A stretch of 40,723 nt of DNA from Prevotella sp. (GCA_016285245.1 JAEEQH010000026.1:1-40723); one strand, 5' to 3'. Numbered from the stretch's first letter, positions 32,501 through 40,723 are shown. The notes: generated by a model from the letters alone, not told the origin. A program made the numbers and translations.

Positions 32501-32680
32501 GGTGTCATCCCGATGGTCATCAAGAACACGCCGCTGTGGGGCCCGATGGGTGTGGTCATCAGCCTTGGCGCCCTGGTGTCGATGCTGTTCATCGTCACCA
32601 TGATCCCCGTGGGCTACTGCCTGGTCAGACAAAAGTATAACTCTGTAAACGTTGAAGATGAAGAAGAATATGAAGAATAA
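29564..32680 (+). CDS. RND efflux permease (inner-membrane pump)
   Basis: 1,038 residues from ATG 29564, the usual length of AcrB-type pumps. The trimeric pump exports drugs or lipids with proton influx. The first helix 'HKNITLLLVAIMMLAGVFSL' is followed by the porter domain 'VGVYPGASVAEVEKQLAKPLEE'. In TM4 the proton-relay Asp pair is intact ('VSLGMIVDDAVVVVDCYLD', DD near residue 406-407). 'FRPVFLTSMAASMGVIPMV' is the conserved TM11 region. The C-terminus 'YNSVNVEDEEEYEE' is acidic and overlaps the start of the TolC gene. Substrate range cannot be read. The operon order adaptor-pump-TolC is standard. Confidence 0.95.
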   Translation: MKNKTDLVTSAIRHKNITLLLVAIMMLAGVFSLIKIPKDEFPQFELPVGLVVGVYPGASVAEVEKQLAKPLEEFLWTFKEINKKRTMTLSFNDGCAAVVYLDPSVKAKTEFWNKLKERLTLFKLTLPPGVLGVIANDDFGESSTMLLTLESDEKSYREMGDYADGLSDKLRSVPSLANIIRMGGQKEQLSIYLDRDRLSLYGINTAMLMSKISGLTGTIYTGSLADGKLSRSIHIRSSLNTENDLAQTIISSDPTGGVVRLGDIATIEREYPDPRQYITNNGKKCVLMSLQMTKGKNIIEFGTMVKETIREYKATLPDDVHINIISDQSHVVDHSIRDFMWEMLIAIVSVIIVVMLMLPLRVAGVAVTTIPITIFSSLALFLVFGVEINSVTLAALIVSLGMIVDDAVVVVDCYLDKLDSGISRWKAAIESSREFVKSIITATLVISITFFPLIFTTDQVIHDFLQWFPYSISIVLVVSLVVAIFVVPILQHHFIRQGLRQQQASSGRQGGRASMLDVMQKGYDRLIDVCFRNRKLTMAVGLVSIVVGGLLMTVIPQRLMPRAERNQFAVDIFLPTGTDLHYTAKVADSLATILRKDPRVENLTTFYGSGSPRFHATFIPNFGGTHFAQFIVNTHNDAETQGMLDDYAEQYAYHFADAQVLFRQIEYSDRAYPIEVQVAGDNLDSLHVAIDSIRNRLSHNADIAVLNTSFGSTNNSLEVIMNPEEANRFGLSKSLLSLNFAMRYGGGIPVTSVWEGDHEVSVVIKDAHHNSQNIDDFKNIRVTGLLPTVTSTPLSQVATVKPEWTDGTVTRTNGQRTAAVFGMLARHAKVGQVTREVYDDLKTLRLPEGTTLKKGGQADMEATYRPQLYLGMEIAVILIFFIIVFHLKSIPLTLLIMYSLGFSLLGGALGLFIFRQEFGATGVLGFIALMGLITRCGIIMIDYAEELRQKEGLDIAAAALESAKRRFRPVFLTSMAASMGVIPMVIKNTPLWGPMGVVISLGALVSMLFIVTMIPVGYCLVRQKYNSVNVEDEEEYEE

Positions 32681-34022
32681 CCGTCCTTTGATCATAACGA
32701 CACTCCTGGGGCTCTGCACGCTGGCAATGCCCGCCACAGCCCAGAAGGTGATGACGCTGAAAGAGTGCGTGGCGGCGGCCCGTGCTGGCAACACGATGGC
32801 GAAGAACGCCGAGAACGACATCCTCGCGGCCAAGGAGCAGCAGAAGTATGCCCGCTCGAAATACTTCCCCACGCTCGGCGCGTCGGCCTTTCACTTCGAG
32901 GCTACCACCCACCTCATCAAGTACCCTATCTTCGACAAGGAGGATGTGGCCGAAATGAATGATATCCTGGAGACTGACGGCGCTCTCACCGTCGACGACT
33001 TCACCCTGAAGTTCATCAAGAAAGGCACCAGTGCCGGACTGACGCTCATAGAGCCGGTGTATACCGGCGGCAGACTCACCAACTACAACAAGCTCGCCGA
33101 TCTCCAGGTGGATGCCCGCAACCTGCAGAAGGATGTGACCGACGACCAGATTGTGATGAGTACGGAGTTCCTCTACTACAAGATTCTGGAGCTCCACGAG
33201 ACCGACAAGATCCTCGATGCCATGGAGGTAGAGCTGAAGTCCATCCTCCAGGATGCCACCAACATCTACGAGAACGGCATCGTCAACAAGAACGACGTGC
33301 TGAGCGTGGAGCTCATCCTCGACCAGCTGTCGGCACTCCGAATCAAGACCAGCAACGGCTGCAGGCTGCTACGCCGTGCCCTGGCAAAGTTCATCGGTAT
33401 GGCCGACGAGGACATTGACGTCGACACCACGCTCGACACGGAGATCATTGCCCCCGACCAGCTGGCCATGAACACGCAGACGGCCCTGGAGAACCGCTCC
33501 GAGACGCGGCTGCTCGACATGTGGGTAGAGAAGTCGGTGCTCGAACGCAAGATTGCCAAGGCCAACCTCCTGCCCATCCTGGGGGTGGGCGGTACGGCCA
33601 ACTACAGCAAGTTCTTCGGCGACTGGCAGTCGCGGGCCATGGGCTTCGTCGGCGTCCAGATTCCCATCAGCGCCTTCTGGAGCGAGAAGCACGAATACAA
33701 GCGCGCAAAGATTGAGGAACAGAAAGCGCTTGACTTCCGACAGGACAAGCGCGAGCTGATATCACTGCAGATACAGGATGCCTACGACAATCTGGAGAGC
33801 ACCTACAAGCAGACGCAGATAGCCTCGAAGAGCATCGTCAGGGCCGAGGAGAACCTCCGCATCAACCGCGAGCACTACCGTGCCGGCCTCACCAACATGT
33901 CGATCCTCCTCGACGCCCAGCGCCAGCAGCAGCAGGCCCTCACACAATACAATGCCGCCGTCAGCGAGTACCTGCAGGCCAAAACCCGCTACCTCATCCT
34001 CACCGGCCGGCGGACTTATTAA
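32658..34022 (+). CDS. TolC-family outer-membrane efflux protein
   Basis: 454 residues from ATG 32658 (ATG 32670 is also possible); either overlaps the permease stop at 32680, which suggests translational coupling. The signal peptide is 'NRPLIITTLLGLCTLAMPATA'. Two TolC repeats are visible as long helices with 'TLKECVAAARAGNTMAKNAENDILAAKEQQKYARSKYFPTLGASAF' and, in the second half, 'VEKSVLERKIAKANLLPILGVGGTANYSKFFG'. 'NREHYRAGLTNMSILLDAQRQQQQALTQYNAAVSEYLQAKTRYL' is the typical last helix pair. It forms the exit duct for the RND pump encoded upstream. Confidence 0.93.
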   Translation: MKKNMKNNRPLIITTLLGLCTLAMPATAQKVMTLKECVAAARAGNTMAKNAENDILAAKEQQKYARSKYFPTLGASAFHFEATTHLIKYPIFDKEDVAEMNDILETDGALTVDDFTLKFIKKGTSAGLTLIEPVYTGGRLTNYNKLADLQVDARNLQKDVTDDQIVMSTEFLYYKILELHETDKILDAMEVELKSILQDATNIYENGIVNKNDVLSVELILDQLSALRIKTSNGCRLLRRALAKFIGMADEDIDVDTTLDTEIIAPDQLAMNTQTALENRSETRLLDMWVEKSVLERKIAKANLLPILGVGGTANYSKFFGDWQSRAMGFVGVQIPISAFWSEKHEYKRAKIEEQKALDFRQDKRELISLQIQDAYDNLESTYKQTQIASKSIVRAEENLRINREHYRAGLTNMSILLDAQRQQQQALTQYNAAVSEYLQAKTRYLILTGRRTY

Positions 34023-34057
34023 CGAACAATAAGAGGCTACGTCTAACACATAGAATT

Positions 34058-34134
34058 AAACAAAAATCTTCAAAAATCTAACACAAATGGCTTTTGACAG
34101 GCTTATTTTGTCAGATTTTTGAAGATTTTTGTTT
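34058..34134. terminator. 22-bp perfect hairpin between converging genes, bidirectional terminator
   Basis: The arms 34058-34079 (aaacaaaaatcttc...) and 34113-34134 (its exact complement) are separated by 33 nt that hold a second small stem (tgaca with tgtca). T-rich tracts lie on both outer sides. It stands between the TolC stop at 34022 and the J-domain gene stop at 34184, so it can end both transcripts. Confidence 0.75.
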
Positions 34135-34155
34135 CTTGACACGTCGTGCTTATGA

Positions 34156-34170
34156 GCCGTCGAGCTATAC
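34156..34170. repeat. 15-mer shared with the QueH insertion element
   Basis: gccgtcgagctatac here is identical to 27867-27881 in the QueH gene. The flank ttttttgtagttttt resembles the QueH copy's tttttgtgtactttc. It lies 13 bp past the stop of the J-domain gene. Confidence 0.75.
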
Positions 34171-34183
34171 TTTTTTGTAGTTT

Positions 34184-34993
34184 TTACAATCCGCGGGCTT
34201 TCCAGATGCGGTCCTTCGCGGCGTTGATTTCCTGGAACTTCTTTTCGGCGGCACGGCGGACGTCCTCGCCGAGGGCGGCCACCTTGTCGGGATGGTGCTC
34301 AAGGGCCAGCTTGCGGTAGGCACGCTTCACCTCGTCGTCGCTGGCCGTGGGACTGACGCCGAGCACCTGGTAGGCGTCCTCCAAGGTGTCGCCCTGCAGG
34401 TGGAGCATGGAGTCGACTTCCTGTGCCGACATGCCGAGCCACTGTGCCACGTCCTGTAGGGCGGTCACCTCGCTCTGGGGCACGCTGCCGTCGGCTTGCG
34501 CCACCATCACGAGGAAGTTCAGCAGCTGCAGACGCTGGGCATAGGTGGTGTTACGGCTAATCTGCTGACAGCACTCCCGGACGATGCCCTGGAACTGCGT
34601 CCACCCTACCCGCTTCTGCTCGTCGAAGAGCCGTGCCAGGATGTCGTTGCCCTGGCTGACGGCACCCTCGCCGAAGTTCTGGCGCAGCATACCGCGCACC
34701 GTCTCCATCTCCGAGTGCATGGCGCGGCCGTCGGCCTTGATGATGTACGACGACAGCACCAGCAGCGCAAAGAGGAAGCTGTTGCGGTCGCCCTGCTGCT
34801 GACGGGCCTGACTGCTGCTGCCGAAGCCGCTGCTGCGGCCCGTACCCTGGCCGAAGGTGCCGGCGTTCTCGAAGGTGTTCACACCGTCGAGTCCCGACTC
34901 AAAGAGGGAGCCTATAAGATAGCCGGCCAGCGCACCCAAGGGTCCGCCGGCCATCCATCCTATAATGCCGCCAATCCATTTTCCAAATGCCAT
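34184..34993 (-). CDS. TerB and J-domain protein (DjlA-like co-chaperone)
   Basis: 269 residues from ATG 34993. The N-terminus is a glycine-rich membrane anchor ('[29 protein letters not shown]', residues 6-34). A low-complexity Gly/Ser linker follows. Then there is a TerB-like helical domain ('[35 protein letters not shown]' and '[31 protein letters not shown]'). A C-terminal J domain starts near residue 206 with '[33 protein letters not shown]', including the HPD motif that stimulates DnaK. This matches DjlA-type membrane J proteins. It ends before the convergent terminator. Confidence 0.9.
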   Translation of the reverse strand: MAFGKWIGGIIGWMAGGPLGALAGYLIGSLFESGLDGVNTFENAGTFGQGTGRSSGFGSSSQARQQQGDRNSFLFALLVLSSYIIKADGRAMHSEMETVRGMLRQNFGEGAVSQGNDILARLFDEQKRVGWTQFQGIVRECCQQISRNTTYAQRLQLLNFLVMVAQADGSVPQSEVTALQDVAQWLGMSAQEVDSMLHLQGDTLEDAYQVLGVSPTASDDEVKRAYRKLALEHHPDKVAALGEDVRRAAEKKFQEINAAKDRIWKARGL

Positions 34994-35005
34994 GGCGACC
35001 GTGTG

Positions 35006-35812
35006 TTACTTGATTGTCACCTTCTCGCCACCGATGATGTAGACACCGGCAGGCAGCTGAGCCTTTGCGTCGGCGGGCTTCACCTGCTTCAGCAGGGCGT
35101 TACCCTTCAGGTCGTAGACGTCGACAAGGGCACCCTCCGTGGCTACTGCCTTCACGGCACTCAGCTCCATCGTGCTGTCGATGTGCTTGATCTCCAGCTC
35201 CGTAGCTGTGGCCGACTGGCTCTCCCAGCTGACGCCGCAACGGGTGGGCAGGAAGGTCTGCTCGCCGGTGGTGCGCACCAGCACGCTCTCCAGCACCTTC
35301 ACGTTTTGCTTGGCGGGGATGCCATAGAGACCGGCGCTCTGACGGGCGTTCCAGCTGCTGCCGAAGCTCACGCGGTTGCCCTGGCTGTCGGCCATGCGCA
35401 CGGCGACGGCGTCGGTGCTGTAGCGGGTGGTCTCAACATTCTTCACCTGCATATACTTGGCTGCCGGCGTAAAAATCAGGTAAGGCATACCGGCCTCGAT
35501 GCCCTCCCGTGTGCAGTCGACGAAGTAGAGACAGAGCTTGCTGCCCTCCTGGCGGACGGCGGCCAGACGCTCCAGCTTGGCACCGGGGACGGCCTGCTGC
35601 AGACCCTCGGCAGTCAGCGACATCGGCAGGCACAGCGTGTTGTAGCCTGCATAGAGGTAACGGCTCAGCCGCACCGTCTGACCCTCCTGGCTGATTGCCT
35701 GCACGTCCATCGTCTCCCTCTCTGCCGAGAGGCTCTTCACGCGGTTCTGGGCAAAGCCCCACTGGCTGCCAGCGATGCTGGCGATGGCCATCATAAGTAG
35801 AAATCTCTTCAT
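35006..35812 (-). CDS. Secreted protein with a C-terminal sorting-like tail
   Basis: 268 residues from ATG 35812. The signal peptide is 'MKRFLLMMAIASIAGSQWGFA'. The body has the pattern 'LYAGYNTLCLPMSLTAEGLQ', 'AGMPYLIF' and 'YGIPAKQNVKVLESVLVRT', which I know from repeated Prevotella surface proteins without an assigned function. The last ~35 residues ('ALVDVYDLKGNALLKQVKPADAKAQLPAGVYIIGGEKVTIK') look like the short beta tail used by type IX secretion or as a remnant of it (usual form: VYDLxGRRV...LPxGIYIVxGKKVxVK). It is preceded by a good promoter and separated from the J-domain gene by 12 bp. Function unknown. Confidence 0.78.
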   Translation of the reverse strand: MKRFLLMMAIASIAGSQWGFAQNRVKSLSAERETMDVQAISQEGQTVRLSRYLYAGYNTLCLPMSLTAEGLQQAVPGAKLERLAAVRQEGSKLCLYFVDCTREGIEAGMPYLIFTPAAKYMQVKNVETTRYSTDAVAVRMADSQGNRVSFGSSWNARQSAGLYGIPAKQNVKVLESVLVRTTGEQTFLPTRCGVSWESQSATATELEIKHIDSTMELSAVKAVATEGALVDVYDLKGNALLKQVKPADAKAQLPAGVYIIGGEKVTIK

Positions 35813-35852
35813 CGTCGTATAGTTTTAATGGGTTAGTAAAATTTTCATGGTG

Positions 35853-35884
35853 CAAATATAAGGATTATTTCTTGAAACAGCAAA
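35853..35884 (-). promoter_or_regulatory. Promoter of the secreted protein and J-domain genes
   Basis: On the minus strand CTTTG (TTTG at 35884-35881), a 20-bp spacer and TATATTTG (35860-35853) match the consensus. The leader to ATG 35812 is about 35 nt. Confidence 0.7.
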
Positions 35885-35948
35885 GGAAAACGTCAGAAAA
35901 AAAAACCTATCATTAAAACTTATTAAAATTTATCTTAAATGTACGCGT

Positions 35949-35973
35949 ATGTAGCGGATTTTCGCTACATTTG
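35949..35973 (+). promoter_or_regulatory. GH130 operon promoter with an overlapping inverted repeat
   Basis: atgtagcg (35949-35956) and cgctacat (35963-35970) form a perfect 8-bp inverted repeat with a 6-nt spacer. Its right arm overlaps the -7 element TACATTTG (35966-35973). No good TTG lies 19-20 bp upstream, so an activator or a repressor acting at this dyad is plausible. Confidence 0.55.
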
Positions 35974-36004
35974 TGCCGACAATTTCAACATCCTCAAAAA
36001 CAAC

Positions 36005-37165
36005 ATGAACTATCAAGAGAAAGTACAGGCACTACGCCAGCGCCACGAGGCACTGCTTCAGCGCAAGAACCAAGTGATCGAGGGTGGTAACGGTATCTAC
36101 GAGAAGTACCTATACCCCATACTCACGGCCGAGCACACGCCGCTGGAGTGGCGCTACGACTTCAACGAGCACGACAACCCCTACCTCATGCAGCGCATCA
36201 TGATGAACGCCGTGCTCAACGCCGGCGCCATCAAGCTCGACGGCCGCTACCTGCTGGTGTGCCGCGTCGAGGGTGCCGACCGCAAGTCGTTCTTCGCCGT
36301 GGCAGAGTCGCCCGACGGCATCGACGGCTGGCGCTTCTGGGACGAGCCCATCACCATGCCCGACACCGACGACCCCGCCACCAACGTCTACGATATGCGC
36401 CTCACGCAGCACGAGGACGGCTGGATCTACGGCGTCTTCTGTGCCGAGCGTCACGACCCCTCGCAGCCCGGCGACCTCAGCGCCGCCACCGCCACGGCAG
36501 GCATCGCCCGCACCAAGGACCTGAAGACGTGGGAGCGGCTGCCCGACCTGAAGACCAAGAGTCAGCAGCGCAACGTCGTCCTCCACCCCGAGTTCGTGGA
36601 TGGCCGCTACGCCTTCTACACCCGTCCGCAGGACGGCTTCATCGACACCGGCAGCGGAGGCGGCATCGGCTGGGCACTCATCGACGACATCACCCATGCC
36701 GAGGTCGTGGACGAAACCATCATCTACGAGCGCCGCTACCACACCATCACCGAGGTGAAGAACGGCGAGGGTCCCCACCCCCTGAAGACCGCCAGCGGCT
36801 GGCTCCACCTCGCCCATGGCGTCCGTGGCACCGCCGACGGCCTGCGCTACGTATTATATATGTATATGACCGCCCTCGACGACCCCACGAAGGTCATCGC
36901 CCGTCCCGGCGGCTACTTCCTGGTGCCCGAGGGCAGCGAGTACGTCGGCGACGTCATGAACGTCGCCTTCGCCAACGGCTGGATCATGGACGACGACGGC
37001 CGTGTGCTCATCTACTACGCCTCGGCCGACACCCGTATGCACGTCGCCGTCTCCAGCGTCGACCGCCTCGTGGACTACTGCATGCACACCCCCGAGGACG
37101 GCCTCACCACCAGCGCCAGCGTCGCCACCATCAAGCAGCTCATTGCCAAGAACAAGAAGAAATAA
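36005..37165 (+). CDS. GH130 mannosyl-glucose phosphorylase
   Basis: 386 residues from ATG 36005; open sequence upstream is not homologous. The GH130 five-bladed propeller phosphorylases split beta-1,4-mannosyl-glucose (GH130_1) or mannobiose (GH130_2) with phosphate to give alpha-mannose 1-phosphate. Seen are '[35 protein letters not shown]' (first blade), '[24 protein letters not shown]' (with the candidate catalytic Asp in YDMRL), '[30 protein letters not shown]' and '[24 protein letters not shown]'. The wording is closest to GH130_1 (mannosyl-glucose). There is no signal peptide, so it acts on imported disaccharide in the cytoplasm. ManA follows 3 bp later. Confidence 0.9.
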   Translation: MNYQEKVQALRQRHEALLQRKNQVIEGGNGIYEKYLYPILTAEHTPLEWRYDFNEHDNPYLMQRIMMNAVLNAGAIKLDGRYLLVCRVEGADRKSFFAVAESPDGIDGWRFWDEPITMPDTDDPATNVYDMRLTQHEDGWIYGVFCAERHDPSQPGDLSAATATAGIARTKDLKTWERLPDLKTKSQQRNVVLHPEFVDGRYAFYTRPQDGFIDTGSGGGIGWALIDDITHAEVVDETIIYERRYHTITEVKNGEGPHPLKTASGWLHLAHGVRGTADGLRYVLYMYMTALDDPTKVIARPGGYFLVPEGSEYVGDVMNVAFANGWIMDDDGRVLIYYASADTRMHVAVSSVDRLVDYCMHTPEDGLTTSASVATIKQLIAKNKKK

Positions 37166-37168
37166 TAG

Positions 37169-38143
37169 ATGAAGCCCTACAAATTCCAACCCTACCTGAA
37201 GACCACCATCTGGGGTGGCTACCAGATTGCACCCTTCAAGGGCATCTTCAACGCCCAGCCCAATGTCGGCGAGAGCTGGGAGATCAGCGGTGTCCCCGGC
37301 CACGAGAGCGTCGCCATCAACCGCGGACTGGTGAACGACGTCGACGAGGGCCTGACGCTCGTCCAGCTCATCGACAAGTACAAGGAGCTGCTCGTCGGCA
37401 AGAAGATCTACAAGAAGTTCGGCAACCGGTTCCCCCTGCTTGTCAAGCTCATCGACTCGCGCCAGGACCTCTCCGTACAGGTGCATCCCGACGACAAGCT
37501 GGCCATGGAGCGCCACGGCTGTCCCGGCAAGACCGAGATGTGGTACATCATCAAGAGCGACGTCGGTGCCAAGATCTATGCCGGACTCAAGAAGAGCATC
37601 ACCCCCGAGGAGTACGAGCAGCTCGCCACGGCCGAGCCACAGAACGGACGCTCGCCCATGCAGGACGTCATCGCCACCCACGAGGCCCACGAGGGCGACC
37701 TCTACTTCCTCCCCGCGGGCCGTCTGCACGCCATCGGCGCCGGCAACTTCCTGGCCGAGATCCAGCAGACCAGCGACATCACCTACCGTGTCTACGACTT
37801 CGGCCGCAAGGACGTCCACGGCAATCCCCGCGAGCTGCACATCGAGGAGGCGAAGGCCGCCATCGACTACCAGGTGTGGCCCGCCTACCGCACCTCCTAC
37901 GACAGCACGAAGCCCACGTCGCAGCTCATCAACTGCCCCTACTTCGTCGTCCACCGCGTCGTCGTCCAGGTGGCCCAGCAGATCGACTTCCACTGCGACT
38001 CGTTCGTCATCGTCGTCTGTCTCTGGGGCAAGGCCAACATCAACGGCATCGAGATACGCCAGGGCGAGACCATCCTCGTCCCCGCCTGCGAGAACATCCT
38101 CTACATCTTCGGCAACGCCACCTTCCTCACCGCCACCATGTAG
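37169..38143 (+). CDS. manA: ManA, type I mannose-6-phosphate isomerase
   Basis: 324 residues from ATG 37169. It interconverts mannose 6-phosphate and fructose 6-phosphate; a zinc ion is bound. The zinc and active-site marks are 'LSVQVHPDDKLAMERHG' (Gln and His), 'GKTEMWYIIKSD' (Glu) and 'LPAGRLHAIGAGNFLAEIQQTSDITYRVYDFGR' (His, Arg). The family's 'GESWEISGVPGHES' is near residue 31. A second cupin half ends the protein. It lies 3 bp after GH130, so the pair moves mannose from mannosyl-glucose towards glycolysis once a phosphomannomutase, not in this window, has made mannose 6-phosphate. Confidence 0.95.
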   Translation: MKPYKFQPYLKTTIWGGYQIAPFKGIFNAQPNVGESWEISGVPGHESVAINRGLVNDVDEGLTLVQLIDKYKELLVGKKIYKKFGNRFPLLVKLIDSRQDLSVQVHPDDKLAMERHGCPGKTEMWYIIKSDVGAKIYAGLKKSITPEEYEQLATAEPQNGRSPMQDVIATHEAHEGDLYFLPAGRLHAIGAGNFLAEIQQTSDITYRVYDFGRKDVHGNPRELHIEEAKAAIDYQVWPAYRTSYDSTKPTSQLINCPYFVVHRVVVQVAQQIDFHCDSFVIVVCLWGKANINGIEIRQGETILVPACENILYIFGNATFLTATM

Positions 38144-38201
38144 AGGAAGTCAGAGTGACAGAACATACTAACCCCAATATTAACTTAAAAACCTTTACGT
38201 T

Positions 38202-39691
<1,490 letters not shown>

Positions 39692-39751
39692 TCATTCATT
39701 GATCAAGCATAATTGAAGTGCACCCCAAAAGTCATCACGTTAAAGAGTATT

Positions 39752-39800
39752 AAAAAGAATACCTTTTCGCATCTTTTATTTGTGGAAAGGTATTCTTTTT
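39752..39800 (+). promoter_or_regulatory. 15-bp inverted repeat, likely HicB operator
   Basis: aaaaagaataccttt (39752-39766) and aaaggtattcttttt (39786-39800) match perfectly around a 19-nt loop. The right arm fills the spacer between the -33 and -7 boxes of the hicA promoter, so a DNA-binding HicB dimer could block polymerase there. Confidence 0.7.
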
Positions 39801-39810
39801 ATTACCTTTG
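39780..39810 (+). promoter_or_regulatory. Promoter of hicAB
   Basis: TTG at 39780-39782, a 20-bp spacer and TACCTTTG at 39803-39810 match the Bacteroidota consensus. The leader to ATG 39831 is about 15 nt. Confidence 0.8.
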
Positions 39811-39830
39811 CACCAACATACAGTACAAAC

Positions 39831-40025
39831 ATGAAAGCGTATAAGGTTATTGAAGTCATCAAAATGCTTGAAGCTGACGGATGGGTACTCGTAGCCATTA
39901 AAGGCGATCATCGACAATACAAACATCCTCAGAAGAAAGGTAAGGTGACTATCAGAGGACATAAGAATGAGGTGTTGAGCCAATTCCTCTTGAACAGTAT
40001 ATGGAAACAGGCAGGTTGGAAATAA
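39831..40025 (+). CDS. hicA: HicA toxin (mRNA interferase)
   Basis: 64 residues from ATG 39831. HicA is a small double-stranded-RNA-binding-like fold that cuts mRNA. The catalytic His is His27 in 'IKGDHRQYKHP', the conserved GxHxxYxHP pattern. 'GKVTIRGHKNEVLSQFLLNSIWKQAGW' completes the family pattern (the usual 'vtvP.H..kel..gtl..ilkqagl'). The gene is 13 bp before hicB, in the usual toxin-first order. The longer open frame beginning upstream includes the promoter and is rejected as start. Confidence 0.92.
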   Translation: MKAYKVIEVIKMLEADGWVLVAIKGDHRQYKHPQKKGKVTIRGHKNEVLSQFLLNSIWKQAGWK

Positions 40026-40038
40026 AAAAAGAACGGAT

Positions 40039-40449
40039 ATGGAAAAAATAATTGTAAATGTCTCTTGGTGCGACAAGAATTATGGTGCAGCTCTGAGCGA
40101 GAATGTACCTGGTGCAGTAGTTGTTACTGCCAAATCGTACGACGAACTGGTTGACGAGGTACGCAACACCCTTAACTTCCATGTTGAAGGGATGGTTGCT
40201 GATGGTGATGAGGTGCCTCAGTGGCTTCGCGATGGCGACTACGAATTCGAGTACCATCTGGATGCTGCAGCCTTGTTGCAGATGTGCGCCCCTTATGCCT
40301 CTATTGCTGCAATCAGCCGCGTTTCTGGCATCAATCAGCACCAGCTCAGCCATTATGCTAACGGCATCAAGAGACCTCGGCCGGAACAGCGTCGTCGCAT
40401 CGTCGAAGGTCTCCACAAAATAGGCCGAGAGCTCATTGCTGTGGAATAG
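40039..40449 (+). CDS. hicB: HicB antitoxin with HTH domain
   Basis: 136 residues from ATG 40039. The N-terminal part (1-~75) is the degenerate RNase-H-like HicB fold that covers HicA ('NVSWCDKNYGAALSENVPGAVVVTAKSYDELVDEVRNTLNFHVEGM'). The C-terminal part (~90-130) is an XRE-like helix-turn-helix ('AAISRVSGINQHQLSHYANGIKRPRPEQRRRI') that should bind the inverted repeat upstream of hicA. The architecture is normal for the HTH-type HicB, so autoregulation is expected. The pair is next to repeats and a decayed nuclease gene, a typical accessory setting. Confidence 0.92.
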   Translation: MEKIIVNVSWCDKNYGAALSENVPGAVVVTAKSYDELVDEVRNTLNFHVEGMVADGDEVPQWLRDGDYEFEYHLDAAALLQMCAPYASIAAISRVSGINQHQLSHYANGIKRPRPEQRRRIVEGLHKIGRELIAVE

Positions 40450-40450
40450 T

Positions 40451-40540
40451 ATAGCCCGCAAGATGAAGCAGAAAGGAAAGACTGTTAGTGAAATAGCATA
40501 GATGACTGACCTGCTGCCTGATGAGATTGCGAAGCTCTGA
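40451..40540 (+). pseudogene. Decayed C-terminus of an Rpn/PD-(D/E)XK-type transposase-nuclease
   Basis: Directly after hicB, one frame reads IARKMKQKGKTVSEIA, a TAG stop, then MTDLLPDEIAKL and a TGA stop. This is the pattern that ends many Rpn family proteins (IARKMK..G..i..Ia..TgLs.eEI.kL), with a stop where a Glu or Lys is usual. Nothing upstream of it matches the catalytic part, because hicB occupies the space. It is most likely a remnant left by replacement or deletion. Confidence 0.6.
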
Positions 40541-40554
40541 GCGGCACGACACAA

Positions 40555-40576
40555 GGGGCGGATTCGAATCCGCCCC
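40555..40576. terminator. 22-bp perfect palindrome rich in G/C
   Basis: ggggcggattc (40555-40565) is followed by its exact complement (40566-40576), so the 22 bases are self-complementary. A run of C (ccccccc, to 40579) follows, with no T tract. It may terminate hicAB transcripts. The centre ttcgaat resembles a tRNA T-loop, but no tRNA is present. Confidence 0.55.
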
Positions 40577-40612
40577 CCCGAAACCGTATATTTATTCGCA
40601 TATTTATGCTTT

Positions 40613-40648
40613 ATAAGGTGGTCTTTAGCGCGCTAAAGACCACCTTAT
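40613..40648. repeat. 36-bp perfect palindrome of the RAYT-linked repeat family
   Basis: Bases 40613-40630 (ataaggtggtctttagcg) are exactly complementary to 40631-40648. On the minus strand, 40683-40631 matches 8001-8053 in 48 of 53 positions, so this is a dispersed copy of the 21-bp array near the transposase gene. Confidence 0.9.
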
Positions 40649-40723
40649 CGTTTCTAAAGATGACCTTTTCGCGGCTAAAGGTCCTCCTTCGTGATTTTTG
40701 AAGCAAATTTCCCTTAATTCGGG

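Noticed and set aside
40545..40580. Possible tRNA gene: ggattcgaatcc resembles a T-arm
   Set aside because: No D-arm, anticodon stem or acceptor partner can be found upstream, and the 53-61 pair would be A-T instead of G-C. The 22-bp perfect palindrome explains the sequence better.

Overview
The window looks like a chromosomal segment of a member of the Bacteroidota, most likely a Prevotella-type gut or rumen Bacteroidales. Three things suggest this. Promoters follow the Bacteroidota pattern (TTG or TTTG, a 19-20 bp spacer, then TAnnTTTG), seen at 16196-16226, 19730-19760, 28442-28471, 35853-35884 and 39780-39810. The gene stock is typical: a TonB receptor, GH95, GH130, a DUF5107/TPR protein, a four-subunit ferredoxin-dependent 2-oxoacid oxidoreductase, DUF3667 and an M6 protease. 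Core genes are GC-rich, with conspicuously AT-rich islands between them. The genus is inferred, not proven.

Layout. 1-3046 (+): the end of a TonB-dependent receptor, a cupin lipoprotein, a secreted M6 metalloprotease and a YgjP-type metallopeptidase. 3192-7027 (-): an AT-rich accessory island of six genes in two blocks. The first block is a PD-(D/E)XK nuclease-like protein with an unrecognised partner. The second is an AlbA_2/Schlafen-like protein, two small acidic paralogues and a small membrane protein. 7028-8101: about 1 kb without genes, packed with palindromes and two 21-bp tandem arrays. 8102-9205 (-): a REP-associated tyrosine transposase (RAYT, HUH type) that appears fused to a DprA/SLOG-like domain. 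9249-19683 (-): an alanine/glycine symporter, a GH95 fucosidase, the vor/kor operon, DUF3667, a TPR mini-protein, folD and ffh. 19772-28377 (-): a DUF5107-TPR protein, two histidine-phosphatase paralogues (one with a destroyed active site), an MFS sugar porter and a QueH-MTHFS fusion. 28505-34022 (+): a tripartite RND efflux operon. 34184-35812 (-): a TerB/J-domain protein and a secreted protein. 36005-39691 (+): mannosyl-glucose phosphorylase (GH130), ManA, an Ala-rich lipoprotein and a frameshifted esterase. 39831-40449 (+): a HicAB toxin-antitoxin pair. The end carries a decayed Rpn-type fragment and more palindromes.

How genes work together. GH130 would release mannose 1-phosphate and glucose from mannosyl-glucose, and ManA links mannose 6-phosphate to fructose 6-phosphate. 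The RND adaptor, permease and TolC form one efflux pump. The four Vor/Kor subunits form one ferredoxin-reducing complex. HicA and HicB form a toxin-antitoxin pair behind an inverted-repeat operator.

The most striking theme is repeat invasion. There are palindromic 21-bp arrays beside the RAYT, with a copy 32 kb away (48 of 53 bases match). Several conserved genes (GH95, DUF5107-TPR, the MFS porter, QueH) also carry in-frame insertions made of short repeats, some with 7- or 8-bp units that would shift the frame if the copy number changed. All functional calls come from reading motifs; no database search was run.
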